Assembly (NCBI GenBank): GCA_964633845.1
Contig: CAZWLA010000007.1
Span: 1 to 40,259 of the forward strand
Reading direction: 5' to 3'
DNA from: JADHTT01 sp964633845
GTDB lineage: Bacteria; Campylobacterota; Campylobacteria; Campylobacterales; Arcobacteraceae
DNA length: 40,259 bases
Shown here: in pieces, positions 8,610 to 16,122 of the stretch
Numbering within the stretch: the stretch's first letter is position 1
Layout of the letters: each line of letters opens with the position of its first letter
Position numbers and translations under genes: made by a program
Notes under the pieces: model-generated
The model's database searches: none
Told to the model about the DNA's origin: nothing
What the model saw: only the letters and a program-made list of their open reading frames with translations

Positions 8610-9344
8610 ATGGAAAAGTTTATAGCAGTATCAGCTGCATCAAAAAAGATTATTAAAGTTATTCAACTAAGTGTATCATTAAATGTAAATAGTATTATAT
8701 TAGGTCCAATTGGAGTAGGTAAAAAACTTTTAGCCAATAAAGTGAGTCTGCAGGCTCCTAGATTTGATATTAGAGAACTTGAAGAGTTATTAATTGTTAA
8801 AAAGATTAATTTAGATGAGTATAGTGAGATTATCGTATTTAATATACACAAAGCACTAAACCCACTTGAACTTATGAATAAGTTATCAGCTGTTAAAGTT
8901 ATAGCAACTGCTAAATATATACCTGCTAATTTAGATCAGCACTTTGCAGTAAAGATAGATATTCCACCACTTAATCAAAGAGAAGAAGATCTTCAAGAAT
9001 TAATTAGAATTTATAAAGATGAAGTTGAATTATTACTTAATTATAAACAAGAGAAAAAAAATATTGAATATGATTTATCATCAAATGCACTATCTTTAAA
9101 GCGATCTATTTTCAAAGCATATTTAATTGATGATATAGCAAGTGACAATATTGATGATGTTGTTTATAATTATGTACTACAGAAATTAAATAGTGATTCA
9201 ATAACATATAAAGAACTTTTATCAACATTAGAAACATCATTGCTCAAAGCAATAAGTTATAAATATAAATCACAATTACAGATGGCAAATCAATTAAAGA
9301 TTAATAGAGTAACACTAAGGAAAAAACTTGACAAATATTTATAA
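8610..9344 (+). CDS. Degenerate NtrC-like regulator (reduced AAA+ domain plus Fis-type HTH)
   Basis: About 244 residues. A Walker A-like loop, GPIGVGKKLL, is at residues 32-41; IIVFNIHKAL takes the place of Walker B but lacks the DE pair; VKVIATAKYIPANL and PPLNQREEDLQEL match the sensor and PPLRxRxEDI segments of sigma54 activators. The region between Walker A and B is shortened and has no GAFTGA loop, so it should not remodel sigma54-RNA polymerase. The C-terminus (about 205-244) ends in a Fis-type helix-turn-helix, QMANQLKINRVTLRKKL. No receiver domain is present. A TTG at 8595 would overlap the -10 box, so the ATG at 8610 is preferred. Next to an NtrB-like gene and amt-glnK it is probably a simplified nitrogen regulator binding the TGTATA palindromes. 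Confidence 0.7.
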   Translation: MEKFIAVSAASKKIIKVIQLSVSLNVNSIILGPIGVGKKLLANKVSLQAPRFDIRELEELLIVKKINLDEYSEIIVFNIHKALNPLELMNKLSAVKVIATAKYIPANLDQHFAVKIDIPPLNQREEDLQELIRIYKDEVELLLNYKQEKKNIEYDLSSNALSLKRSIFKAYLIDDIASDNIDDVVYNYVLQKLNSDSITYKELLSTLETSLLKAISYKYKSQLQMANQLKINRVTLRKKLDKYL

Positions 9345-9348
9345 AGAT

Positions 9349-10044
9349 ATGATGATGAAAGATTTAAATCCATTTCTATTATTTGATAGTGATGGTAAAT
9401 TAGTAGATTATAATACCACAGCAGAATTTCTTTTAAATGATATATCAATTGATGAACTATATAGTTTAGCTTTGACATATGCTTCAAAAAGTTATGGAAT
9501 AAATAATCAATATATAGAACTAAAATATCCTACAGATAGTTATTATGCAATATCTGTAGGATATATAGATGATGAGAATTTAGCATTGAGACTATTTAAA
9601 ATAGTTGAACCATATCAAGTAAAAGATACGATGGATTTTTCTTCATCAATACATAAAAGTGAAGAGCTAGAGGATGTAAATTTATTTAGTTTAATAGATA
9701 TATCTAAATCTTCTACATTATTACAAAGTAATCTAAAGGTTATCGAGGATTATGATATATCAATTCCAGATATTAAACTTAAAATTAATAGTTTTATATT
9801 ACTTCTAAATTCTTGCTTTGAATATTTTAAAGATCATAAAATTTTAAAAATAATAATTCGTATTAGGCTAGGGGAGTATCAAATGATAGAAAAGAAGCGT
9901 TACAGTATTATATCCTGTGAATTTTTAAGCGATAAAGATGTAGATATAAAAGATATAGTGGAGCAGAAAGCTATAGATGCAAATATAAATCCATTTTTTA
10001 ATAAAAATTCATTAAGGTTAGAATTTCCTATGTTTATAGCATAA
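9349..10044 (+). CDS. Degenerate NtrB-like PAS protein
   Basis: About 231 residues. The N-terminus (LNPFLLFDSDGKLVDYNTTA) looks like the start of a PAS domain of the NtrB type (residues about 3-90). The middle and C-terminal parts sit where the dimerisation and ATPase domains of NtrB would be, but I find no phospho-accepting HExxN/P motif and no N, G1 or G2 boxes, so it is unlikely to be an active histidine kinase. It begins five bases after the NtrC-like gene (a TTG at 9328 would overlap it; three in-frame ATGs start at 9349), so the pair is co-expressed and may form a complex. The function is unknown; nitrogen sensing is inferred from the neighbours. Confidence 0.55.
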   Translation: MMMKDLNPFLLFDSDGKLVDYNTTAEFLLNDISIDELYSLALTYASKSYGINNQYIELKYPTDSYYAISVGYIDDENLALRLFKIVEPYQVKDTMDFSSSIHKSEELEDVNLFSLIDISKSSTLLQSNLKVIEDYDISIPDIKLKINSFILLLNSCFEYFKDHKILKIIIRIRLGEYQMIEKKRYSIISCEFLSDKDVDIKDIVEQKAIDANINPFFNKNSLRLEFPMFIA

Positions 10045-10054
10045 GTGCAATAAT

Positions 10055-10071
10055 TGTATAGTTTTTATACA
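10055..10071. promoter_or_regulatory. Palindromic operator TGTATAG-TTT-TTATACA upstream of amt
   Basis: Inverted repeat TGTATA / TATACA (10055-10060 with 10066-10071) with a 5-base spacer, matching the 17-bp core at 8570-8586 except in the centre and one flanking base. It ends 65 bases before the amt start and lies about 50 bases upstream of the start expected from a TATAAT at 10104-10109. No -24/-12 sigma54 promoter is visible. Probable site for the NtrC-like regulator. Confidence 0.6.
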
Positions 10072-10136
10072 CTTGTTGTATTTATTTTTAGATGATAATA
10101 TCTTATAATTTGACATATTAAAATTAAGGATAAAAT

Positions 10137-11312
10137 ATGACACCAGAAATTTCATATGTACTTGATACATTTTTCGCAATATTTGCATTTGTATTGATCA
10201 TATTTATGGTTCCAGGATTTGCAATGCTAGAAGCTGGATTAGTTAGAACAAAAAATGTTTCAGCAGTGCTAATGATGAATACAATGATATATGCAGTAGC
10301 ATCACTTGGATTTTTACTTTATGGATACTCAATTGCATTTGGTGATTTTGGATCAGATTCAATGAGTGGCTGGGCTACATTTTTATTTCAAATAGCATTT
10401 GTAGGTAAAGTTGTAAATATTATGTCAGGTGGAGTAAGTGAAAGAGCTAGAGTTTTACCACTTGCAATTTTCACAATCATTATGGCATCTTTTGTGTACC
10501 CAGTAATAGTTAATGTGTCATGGGGAGCTGATATACTTGCTGGAACTGCACTAGATTTAAATATGTATGATTTAGCAGGTTCAACTGTAATTCACTCAAC
10601 AGGTGGTTGGGCACTATTAGCTGCCATTATTATTATAGGTGCTAGAAAAGGTAGATTTACAAAAGATGGTGGGATTAGGGTAATCCCTGCATCCAATATA
10701 CCACTGGTAACTCTTGGAGCATTCCTATTATGGATTGGTTGGTTTGGATTTAATGGTGGATCAGTAGGATCAATTGCATCAAAAGAATCAGCAAATGCTG
10801 TTGCACTAACAATTTTAAATACAAATACTGCAGGTTTAGCAGGTGCTATTGTTGCTGCACTGATTACATATATGAAATATTCTAAACTAGATATTACAAT
10901 GGTATTAAATGGTGCTTTAGGTGGATTAGTAGCTATTACAGCTGGACCAGACTTATATGATATATACACACCATTATTAATTGGTGCAATTGGTGGAGCC
11001 CTAGTTGTATTTGCTGTACCATTCTTTGATAAGGTTAAGCTTGATGATCCAGTGGGTGCACTTTCTGTTCACCTTGTAAATGGTATCTGGGGAACATTAG
11101 CTGTTGGTATCTTTGTAGATTCAATTAGTTTCATGGATCAATTAAAAGGTGTAGTAGTAGTAGGTGTATTTACATTTGTAAGTTCATATATACTATTATT
11201 AGTAATTAATAAGATTGTACCTCTAAGAGCGAGTGAAGATGAAGAGAGTGAAGGTCTAGATGTACATGAGTGTGGTGTTGAAGCATACCCAGAATTTAAG
11301 CGTGCATTTTAA
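10137..11312 (+). CDS. amt: Ammonium transporter
   Basis: Amt/Mep/Rh-family channel for NH4+/NH3 in the inner membrane, 391 residues with about 11 helices. Recognisable segments are MVPGFAMLEAGLVRTKN (helix 1-2), VIHSTGGWALLAAIIIIGAR with the first of the twin pore histidines, LWIGWFGFNGGS, GALGGLVAITAGPD and DPVGALSVHLVNGIWGTLAVG with the second pore histidine. The C-terminal tail ends at DVHECGVEAYPEF, the conserved cytoplasmic element involved in GlnK-controlled gating. The ribosome site AAGGAT precedes the ATG. glnK follows after 176 bases, and a TGTATA palindrome lies upstream. Confidence 0.97.
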   Translation: MTPEISYVLDTFFAIFAFVLIIFMVPGFAMLEAGLVRTKNVSAVLMMNTMIYAVASLGFLLYGYSIAFGDFGSDSMSGWATFLFQIAFVGKVVNIMSGGVSERARVLPLAIFTIIMASFVYPVIVNVSWGADILAGTALDLNMYDLAGSTVIHSTGGWALLAAIIIIGARKGRFTKDGGIRVIPASNIPLVTLGAFLLWIGWFGFNGGSVGSIASKESANAVALTILNTNTAGLAGAIVAALITYMKYSKLDITMVLNGALGGLVAITAGPDLYDIYTPLLIGAIGGALVVFAVPFFDKVKLDDPVGALSVHLVNGIWGTLAVGIFVDSISFMDQLKGVVVVGVFTFVSSYILLLVINKIVPLRASEDEESEGLDVHECGVEAYPEFKRAF

Positions 11313-11332
11313 AGCATCTTTTTGATTATTAC

Positions 11333-11401
11333 GGCGTTAAAGGTAAAATTTAAAACAGTCACATACAGTAGTATGCTCCTGCTATAAATTTTATCTTCGC
11401 C
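11333..11401. repeat. 69-base imperfect hairpin element between amt and glnK
   Basis: Two arms of about 32-33 bases pair imperfectly: outer GGCG/CGCC (11333-11336 with 11398-11401), an A/T-rich TAAAATTT/AAATTTTA block, CAG/CTG, then inner CATAC/GTATG closing on the four-base loop AGTA (11367-11370). There is no terminal T-run, so it is not an ordinary terminator. A second, smaller inverted repeat follows at about 11424-11462 (TTCAATA..TATTGAA around CTTAC-AA-GTAAG). It could be an mRNA structure tuning glnK or a dispersed palindromic element. Confidence 0.55.
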
Positions 11402-11488
11402 TTGTACTTATCTAAAAATCTACTTCAATAATGCATGCTTACAAGTAAGATGTAGTATTGAATTTATAAAATATAAAAAAGGAAAATT

Positions 11489-11827
11489 ATGAAAAGAATT
11501 GAAGCAGTAATAAAACCGTTTAAACTTGAAGATGTAAAAGATGCTTTAGCCGAAGCTGAAATCACTGGTATGACAGTATCTGATGTAAAAGGATATGGTA
11601 GACAGCAAGGTCATTCTGAGCTATATAGAGGTGCAGAGTATGTAGTAGACTTTATTCCAAAGATTAAGCTTGATATTATTGTATCTGAAGAGAATGTTGA
11701 TAAAGTAATTGATATTATTGTCTCAAATGCCAAAACAGGAAAAATTGGTGATGGTAAGATATTTGTATCTTCGATTGAAAAAGTTGTAAGAATAAGAACT
11801 GGTGAGCAAGATAGAGAGGCTCTTTAA
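11489..11827 (+). CDS. glnK: PII nitrogen regulatory protein GlnK
   Basis: 112 residues, the standard PII length. It binds ATP/ADP and 2-oxoglutarate and blocks Amt when nitrogen is plentiful. The start MKRIEAVIKPFKLEDVKDAL, the T-loop GRQQGHSELYRGAEYVVDF with the tyrosine that is uridylylated in proteobacteria (Tyr51), the B-loop KTGKIGDGKIFV and the C-loop RIRTGE are all present. The ribosome site AAAAAAGGA precedes the ATG. Linkage to amt supports the GlnK rather than GlnB role. The stop codon lies in the loop of a terminator shared with the convergent MFS gene. Confidence 0.97.
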   Translation: MKRIEAVIKPFKLEDVKDALAEAEITGMTVSDVKGYGRQQGHSELYRGAEYVVDFIPKIKLDIIVSEENVDKVIDIIVSNAKTGKIGDGKIFVSSIEKVVRIRTGEQDREAL

Positions 11828-11840
11828 GAGGCCTCTTTTT
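11813..11840. terminator. Bidirectional terminator over the glnK and MFS stop codons
   Basis: Left arm AGAGAGGCTC (11813-11822) pairs with GAG-G-CCTCTTT (11828-11838, one bulged G); the loop TTTAA holds both stops, TAA at 11825-11827 on the plus strand and TAA at 11824-11826 on the minus strand. A T-run follows on the plus strand. Confidence 0.7.
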
Positions 11841-13068
11841 CATCTTTTAATTTAAAAGATAATATTAGTGCTATGCTTAGCAGTATTAATGTAAAACTAT
11901 ATAAAAATGTATAGTTAGTAAAATTTAGTATAACACCACCTAAAACAGAAAAAAACATTCCAAAAGATACGATATTTGTCTGAAGTGCTGTATATATAGG
12001 TCGTTTTTCTTCAGGTGCTAATATCAGTAAAAGATTGCCAGATGCTATTCTATTTCCATCCATACTAGCACCAACTATAAAAAATATAAACATATATGCA
12101 TAAAGACTTGATGATACAAAAGCTAGTATAATAGCAAATATACTCATGGATATCGTGATATTTGCAGTAAGTTTATTTAAACCATTACTGCTTAGTTTTG
12201 CCCATATAATATTGCTAAACATAGCTCCAATCATTTGTGATGTGATAAGTAAGCCAATAGCAGTACCATCTAGATCTATTTTTGTTCCTGCATCTACAAT
12301 AATAAAAGGTAGTGCAAATAGATATGAATATGCTAAAAGAAATGTAGAGACTTGTACTTTTAATTGTTTATCATTTTTAAGTATAGTAAATGCATTTTGT
12401 AAAAATAGTTTAAATGACTTCTCTTTTATAGCAACTTTTTGCTTAATAGGTTCAGCAACTGTTCCAATTGCTAAGTAACCAAATCCCATAATAAATGCAG
12501 ATGCAACAAAAAGGTATCCAAAGCTATAAGGTGCAGGATAAATTTCTAAAATATATCCTGCTACTGCTCCAGAGATCAATGCTCCAAGTCCTGAGAAAAA
12601 CTGTCTTGCTGACATAGTTTTACCTCTAAACTTATGTGTGAATATTTTTGCGATTATCTCTCTAAAATATATAGCACCAAATCCAGCAGAAAATGAAAAG
12701 ATAAATAATCCAATTCCAATACACCAAAGTGTAATACTAGGGTAATCTTCACCTATTAGAAGTATTGTGATACCCATAAAAAGCCAAGAGAAAAATCTAG
12801 CTGTTAGAACTCTTCTAAAATATTTCATCATTCTAGGATAGCTTTGGGCATGAAATGCTGCGTAAAGTTGTACTAAAATAGCTCCGCCACGAAGTAGTGA
12901 AGAAAATAATCCAATTAAAATAGGACCACCACCAAAATGGCTTATTATTAGAGGTAGGATTGTATGCGGTTCAGCTATTGTTGTTCCAATAGAAAGAAAA
13001 AAACCATGTAAAATATTTTTTACATGGTCACTTTTTTTATTTGCAGGTATTTGTTTACTGTTTTTCAT
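11824..13068 (-). CDS. Major facilitator superfamily permease
   Basis: 414 residues and about 12 membrane helices in two halves joined by a basic central loop (about residues 208-235). The segment between helices 4 and 5 has HKFRGKTMSARQFFSGLG, an MFS loop pattern, and GPILIGLFSSLLRGGAIL lies near helix 2. The substrate cannot be predicted. An in-frame TTG lies nine bases upstream, but the ATG at 13068 overlaps the stop of the hemerythrin/PAS gene (TAATG) and is preferred. A strong terminator-like hairpin lies inside its first 25 codons (12995-13028), so expression may be reduced relative to the upstream genes. Confidence 0.85.
   Translation of the reverse strand: MKNSKQIPANKKSDHVKNILHGFFLSIGTTIAEPHTILPLIISHFGGGPILIGLFSSLLRGGAILVQLYAAFHAQSYPRMMKYFRRVLTARFFSWLFMGITILLIGEDYPSITLWCIGIGLFIFSFSAGFGAIYFREIIAKIFTHKFRGKTMSARQFFSGLGALISGAVAGYILEIYPAPYSFGYLFVASAFIMGFGYLAIGTVAEPIKQKVAIKEKSFKLFLQNAFTILKNDKQLKVQVSTFLLAYSYLFALPFIIVDAGTKIDLDGTAIGLLITSQMIGAMFSNIIWAKLSSNGLNKLTANITISMSIFAIILAFVSSSLYAYMFIFFIVGASMDGNRIASGNLLLILAPEEKRPIYTALQTNIVSFGMFFSVLGGVILNFTNYTFLYSFTLILLSIALILSFKLKDEKEAS
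12995..13028 (-). terminator. Terminator-like hairpin inside the 5' coding region of the MFS gene
   Basis: On the minus strand the perfect 11-bp stem ACCATGTAAAA / TTTTACATGGT (13018-13028 with 13003-13013, loop AATA) is followed by TTTTTTTC. It begins 40 bases after the stop of the hemerythrin/PAS gene and lies over codons entering the first membrane helix of the MFS protein. It has the form of an intrinsic terminator or attenuator. Confidence 0.6.
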
Positions 13069-14036
13069 TATTCCCAATCAAGTAGTCTCTGTTGACCTTT
13101 TAGGTTTCGTATATGAGTTACATCTTGACTCATCTCTATTACACCTTTGTATGTACCATCTTCATCTCTAATAGCAAAATATTGAATATGGATAAATTTA
13201 CCTTTAAATTCTATCCAGAATTCAGCATCATCTTTTCTACCTGCTTTAAATTCTCGTAAAATCATTAGAACTTGATCTACAGATTTTGGAGGATGACAGA
13301 ACTTTACTTCTCTTCCAATAATTCCAGCACTTCTTGGGAATACTCTATTGTCTCCTCTATTGTAGAACAATACAATATCATTTTCATCAACATATGTTAA
13401 ATCTACAGGCATAAACTGAAGCATTAAGTTTAATTGATCTTCAAGAAGCCAACCTTCATTTAACCTAATTCTACCATCAAGTGAAAATGGTAATTTTCTT
13501 CTTTTTTTATCTTGACTAGGATGGATATACTCAGGATATGATGCTGGTGCCTTCTCAAACATCCATCCAATCTCATCATCACTTGCAGAGATCTCTTTCC
13601 AATCATCATCATTTAGCATAGTCATTGCATTTGGAAGAAGTCTATGCTCTTCTACTTGCATAATATGTTCTAAGCTTTTAAATACAGCTTGAATATTCTG
13701 ACTAATAGCTACTATGTCATTATCTCTAATTGATTGATTTGCTAATTTAATCTCATCTCTAATTTGATCATGAAATGCCCACATATTTTGTGACGGACTT
13801 GTCCAACCATATTTTTCTAAATATGGAAATAGTTGATTTTCTTTTCTTTGCCAATGAAGTTCAACTTTGCATAGCTGTTCCCAAAATATTTTAAATGCCT
13901 CTTTAGACTCTTGAATATTTAAATTATTTATATTTTCTATTAATTGTCTTGTTAAGTCATTTTCTTCATAGTATACTCTACAGGGATGACCAGCTACTAA
14001 TCCTGTTTGATGTTCATTGTTTATAAATTCACTCAA
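13068..14036 (-). CDS. Hemerythrin-like plus PAS protein (DUF438 type)
   Basis: 322 residues. An all-helical hemerythrin (HHE) domain occupies about residues 10-155, with candidate iron ligands in ELHWQRKENQLFPYLEKYGW, AFHDQIRDE and EHIMQVEEHRLLP (H..HxxxE patterns). The C-terminal part (about 200-315) is a PAS domain with FCHPPKSVDQVLMILREFKAGR, close to the PAS_10 signature of DUF438 proteins. No output domain follows. Such proteins are proposed to bind O2 or NO or to act in iron-sulfur repair; the specific role is not established. The denitrification genes nearby make NO sensing plausible. It sits third in a minus-strand run after met8 and a small anchored protein. Confidence 0.8.
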   Translation of the reverse strand: MSEFINNEHQTGLVAGHPCRVYYEENDLTRQLIENINNLNIQESKEAFKIFWEQLCKVELHWQRKENQLFPYLEKYGWTSPSQNMWAFHDQIRDEIKLANQSIRDNDIVAISQNIQAVFKSLEHIMQVEEHRLLPNAMTMLNDDDWKEISASDDEIGWMFEKAPASYPEYIHPSQDKKRRKLPFSLDGRIRLNEGWLLEDQLNLMLQFMPVDLTYVDENDIVLFYNRGDNRVFPRSAGIIGREVKFCHPPKSVDQVLMILREFKAGRKDDAEFWIEFKGKFIHIQYFAIRDEDGTYKGVIEMSQDVTHIRNLKGQQRLLDWE

Positions 14037-14048
14037 TTATGTTGCCTT

Positions 14049-14435
14049 TTATTTTATTTGAAAAAATGTTTGAACCCATTTTTTCTCACTATCTAGTTCA
14101 ATCTTTATTTTTGCAACTATTTTTTGGTCCTTGTCTTTAATAATTACATGATCATTTTTTATACTAATATGCTCTTTGCCCCAACCTTGGTCAAGCTGAT
14201 CAAGTCTACTGTATACTTCTGTAATAGGTGGCTTCTCTTTTACATCTGAACCTTTCATCATGATTTGAAATCCACCAATCCTTTTTTCTAGATAGTATGG
14301 GCTATATTTTTTGATCTCTTGATAAATTCTTTCACTTTTTGGTTCTTGTTTTGCTTCTTGTAAAGTTTTAAACCCTAATGCAAAAAATAGTATAGTTATG
14401 GCTATAAATAGTGCATTGCTTATTTTCATTTCCAA
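14049..14435 (-). CDS. Small membrane-anchored protein of unknown function
   Basis: 128 residues. One N-terminal membrane helix or uncleaved signal (about 6-22, NALFIAITILFFALGF) is followed by a charged, periplasm-facing part rich in Lys and Glu. I do not recognise a family. The distal part (about 75-128) alternates hydrophobic and charged residues as in a small beta-sandwich. It overlaps the met8-type gene by ten bases and ends 12 bases before the hemerythrin/PAS gene, so it is expressed with siroheme synthesis. Function unknown. Confidence 0.7.
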   Translation of the reverse strand: MEMKISNALFIAITILFFALGFKTLQEAKQEPKSERIYQEIKKYSPYYLEKRIGGFQIMMKGSDVKEKPPITEVYSRLDQLDQGWGKEHISIKNDHVIIKDKDQKIVAKIKIELDSEKKWVQTFFQIK

Positions 14436-14992
14436 CTCCCAATATATTCTTGTGCTTTTTTATCTAAAAACTCCATTCTATCTTTACCTTTTGGCATAGT
14501 TGATCTGTATCCTTTTAATTCCTTTAAAAATTCTCCAATAGAATCAGGTATAAGGTTTTGAAGATATCTTCGCAAGTGTTTTGCCATAGCAGGTGAGCTA
14601 CCACTTGTAGATACTGCTATTGTTAAATCATCTTTTTTAATATACGATGGGAATATAAAATCACAATAATCAACACTATCAACACTATTACATAGACAGT
14701 TTGGATATGTTTTACTCTCTTTAAAAATCTCATCTTGTAAAGGAATATCATCAACTGCAACAATAACTACACCAAATTTTGCGATATCACCTTTTTGATA
14801 TTTTCTGTTTTCATATACAAGATTATTATCATCAATCATTTGTTTCATATAATCACTTAACTGTGGTGCAATTACTTTAACATTTTTAGTAAAATCAAGT
14901 AGATGTTCTAGCTTTTCACTCGCTATAAATCCTCCACCTACTATTAATATATCTATATTATCTAACTTGATAAAAGCTGGAAAATATGCCAT
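14426..14992 (-). CDS. Precorrin-2 dehydrogenase / sirohydrochlorin ferrochelatase (Met8/CysG N-terminal type)
   Basis: 188 residues. The Rossmann fold begins DILIVGGGFIASEKLEHLL (GxGxxA-type NAD motif), and the later segments VVIVAVDD, CNSVDSVDYCDFIFPS and LTIAVSTSGSSPAMAKHLRR are diagnostic of the CysG N-terminal/Met8 family. It oxidises precorrin-2 to sirohydrochlorin and, in Met8-type enzymes, inserts iron to give siroheme. The SAM-dependent methyltransferase half is missing here and is encoded separately as cobA at 19163-19903. Siroheme is needed both for the reductase at 23314-24990 and as precursor of heme d1. The divergent neighbour is the NirDL-type decarboxylase. Confidence 0.92.
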   Translation of the reverse strand: MAYFPAFIKLDNIDILIVGGGFIASEKLEHLLDFTKNVKVIAPQLSDYMKQMIDDNNLVYENRKYQKGDIAKFGVVIVAVDDIPLQDEIFKESKTYPNCLCNSVDSVDYCDFIFPSYIKKDDLTIAVSTSGSSPAMAKHLRRYLQNLIPDSIGEFLKELKGYRSTMPKGKDRMEFLDKKAQEYIGSWK

Positions 14993-15114
14993 TAGAACTC
15001 CTTATTTTATGAAAAGAGTTTATCACAAATCTAGTTTGAAATTATTGATTTAAATTAACTTTTTAGTAGTGAAAGTTTGATACAATCTTTTTATAATATT
15101 TATAAGAGAGAAAT

Positions 15115-16122
15115 ATGACAAAAGAAATTTTATTAAGAGTACAGAAAAATTTTCCACTTGATCCTAAGCCATTTAAAGTAATTGCAAATGAACTAGGTAT
15201 AAATGAAGATGAAGTTATATCAATAATGCAAGATCAAAAAGATCAAAAGATTATTAGACAAACATCTGCTATATTTGATACAAAAAGTTTAGGTTATAAA
15301 TCTTCACTTGTGGCATTTGAGATTGATGAAGATAAAATCGATGATGCTGTAGAGATTTTAAATGCACATCCAGGTATTTCACATAATTATGAAAGAAATC
15401 ATACTTTTAATATATGGTTTACTATGGCAGTATCACCTACTACAACTTTGGGGTTGGAGCCAACAATACAAGCTCTAGCAAAGTTAACAAAAGCAAATGA
15501 CTTTATTATATTACCTACATTAAAATTATTTAAAATATCTGTTAAGCTTGATACTACAGGTAAAGAATCAAAAAAAGAAAAAGTAGTAAAAAAAGAAAAA
15601 ATTGATATTGATATGACACCTTTACATATGGATGTTGTAAAGTTATTACAAAAAGATATAGAGATTAAGTCTGAGCCATTTGAAGATATCATTAATGATT
15701 TAAATATTAGCTATGATCAGTTTTTTCAGATCGTAGATGATTTACAAAAAAGTGGTATGATGAGAAGATTTGCATCTATCTTAAATCATAGACGAGCAGG
15801 ATTTAATGCAAATGCAATGGTTGTATGGGATGTAGATGAGGTTAATGGTGAAAGCATAGGAAAAAGTGCAGCACAATTTTCTGCAGTGAGTCATTGTTAT
15901 TTAAGACCAAAATATTCAAATTGGCCATATAATCTTTTTACTATGGTACATGGTAAAACAAAAGAAGATACAAATGCAGTAGTAGATAGTATTGATAAAG
16001 AGATAGAATCAAAATCTCATATGATGCTATACTCATCTAGAGAATTTAAAAAGATTAGATTGACATATTTTACAGATGCAGAGCAAATTTGGGAAACAAA
16101 ATATAAAAATGAAGAATTATAA
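15115..16122 (+). CDS. nirDL: Fused siroheme decarboxylase, NirDL (AhbAB) type
   Basis: 335 residues made of two tandem Lrp/AsnC-like modules joined by a Lys-rich linker (about residues 145-170). Each module has an HTH-like N-terminal part and a ferredoxin-like RAM domain. Module 1 holds ISHNYERNHTFNIWFTMAV; module 2 holds SHCYLRPKYSNWPYNLFTMV, the paired signatures of the NirD/L/G/H and AhbA/B families, which decarboxylate siroheme to didecarboxysiroheme during heme d1 or alternative heme synthesis. It is an enzyme, not a transcription factor, despite the AsnC-like fold. Having both subunits in one chain matches NirDL fusions. The stop overlaps the next ATG (TAATG). Confidence 0.9.
   Translation: MTKEILLRVQKNFPLDPKPFKVIANELGINEDEVISIMQDQKDQKIIRQTSAIFDTKSLGYKSSLVAFEIDEDKIDDAVEILNAHPGISHNYERNHTFNIWFTMAVSPTTTLGLEPTIQALAKLTKANDFIILPTLKLFKISVKLDTTGKESKKEKVVKKEKIDIDMTPLHMDVVKLLQKDIEIKSEPFEDIINDLNISYDQFFQIVDDLQKSGMMRRFASILNHRRAGFNANAMVVWDVDEVNGESIGKSAAQFSAVSHCYLRPKYSNWPYNLFTMVHGKTKEDTNAVVDSIDKEIESKSHMMLYSSREFKKIRLTYFTDAEQIWETKYKNEEL

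Noticed and set aside
10072..10136. A sigma54 promoter for amt.
   Set aside because: No TGG-N9-TGC (-24/-12) pattern was found; a TATAAT box is present instead, and the local NtrC-like protein lacks GAFTGA.
15115..16122. Annotation as an Lrp/AsnC transcription regulator.
   Set aside because: Two tandem modules with the paired HNYERNHTFNIWFT and WPYNLFTMV signatures identify a siroheme decarboxylase.
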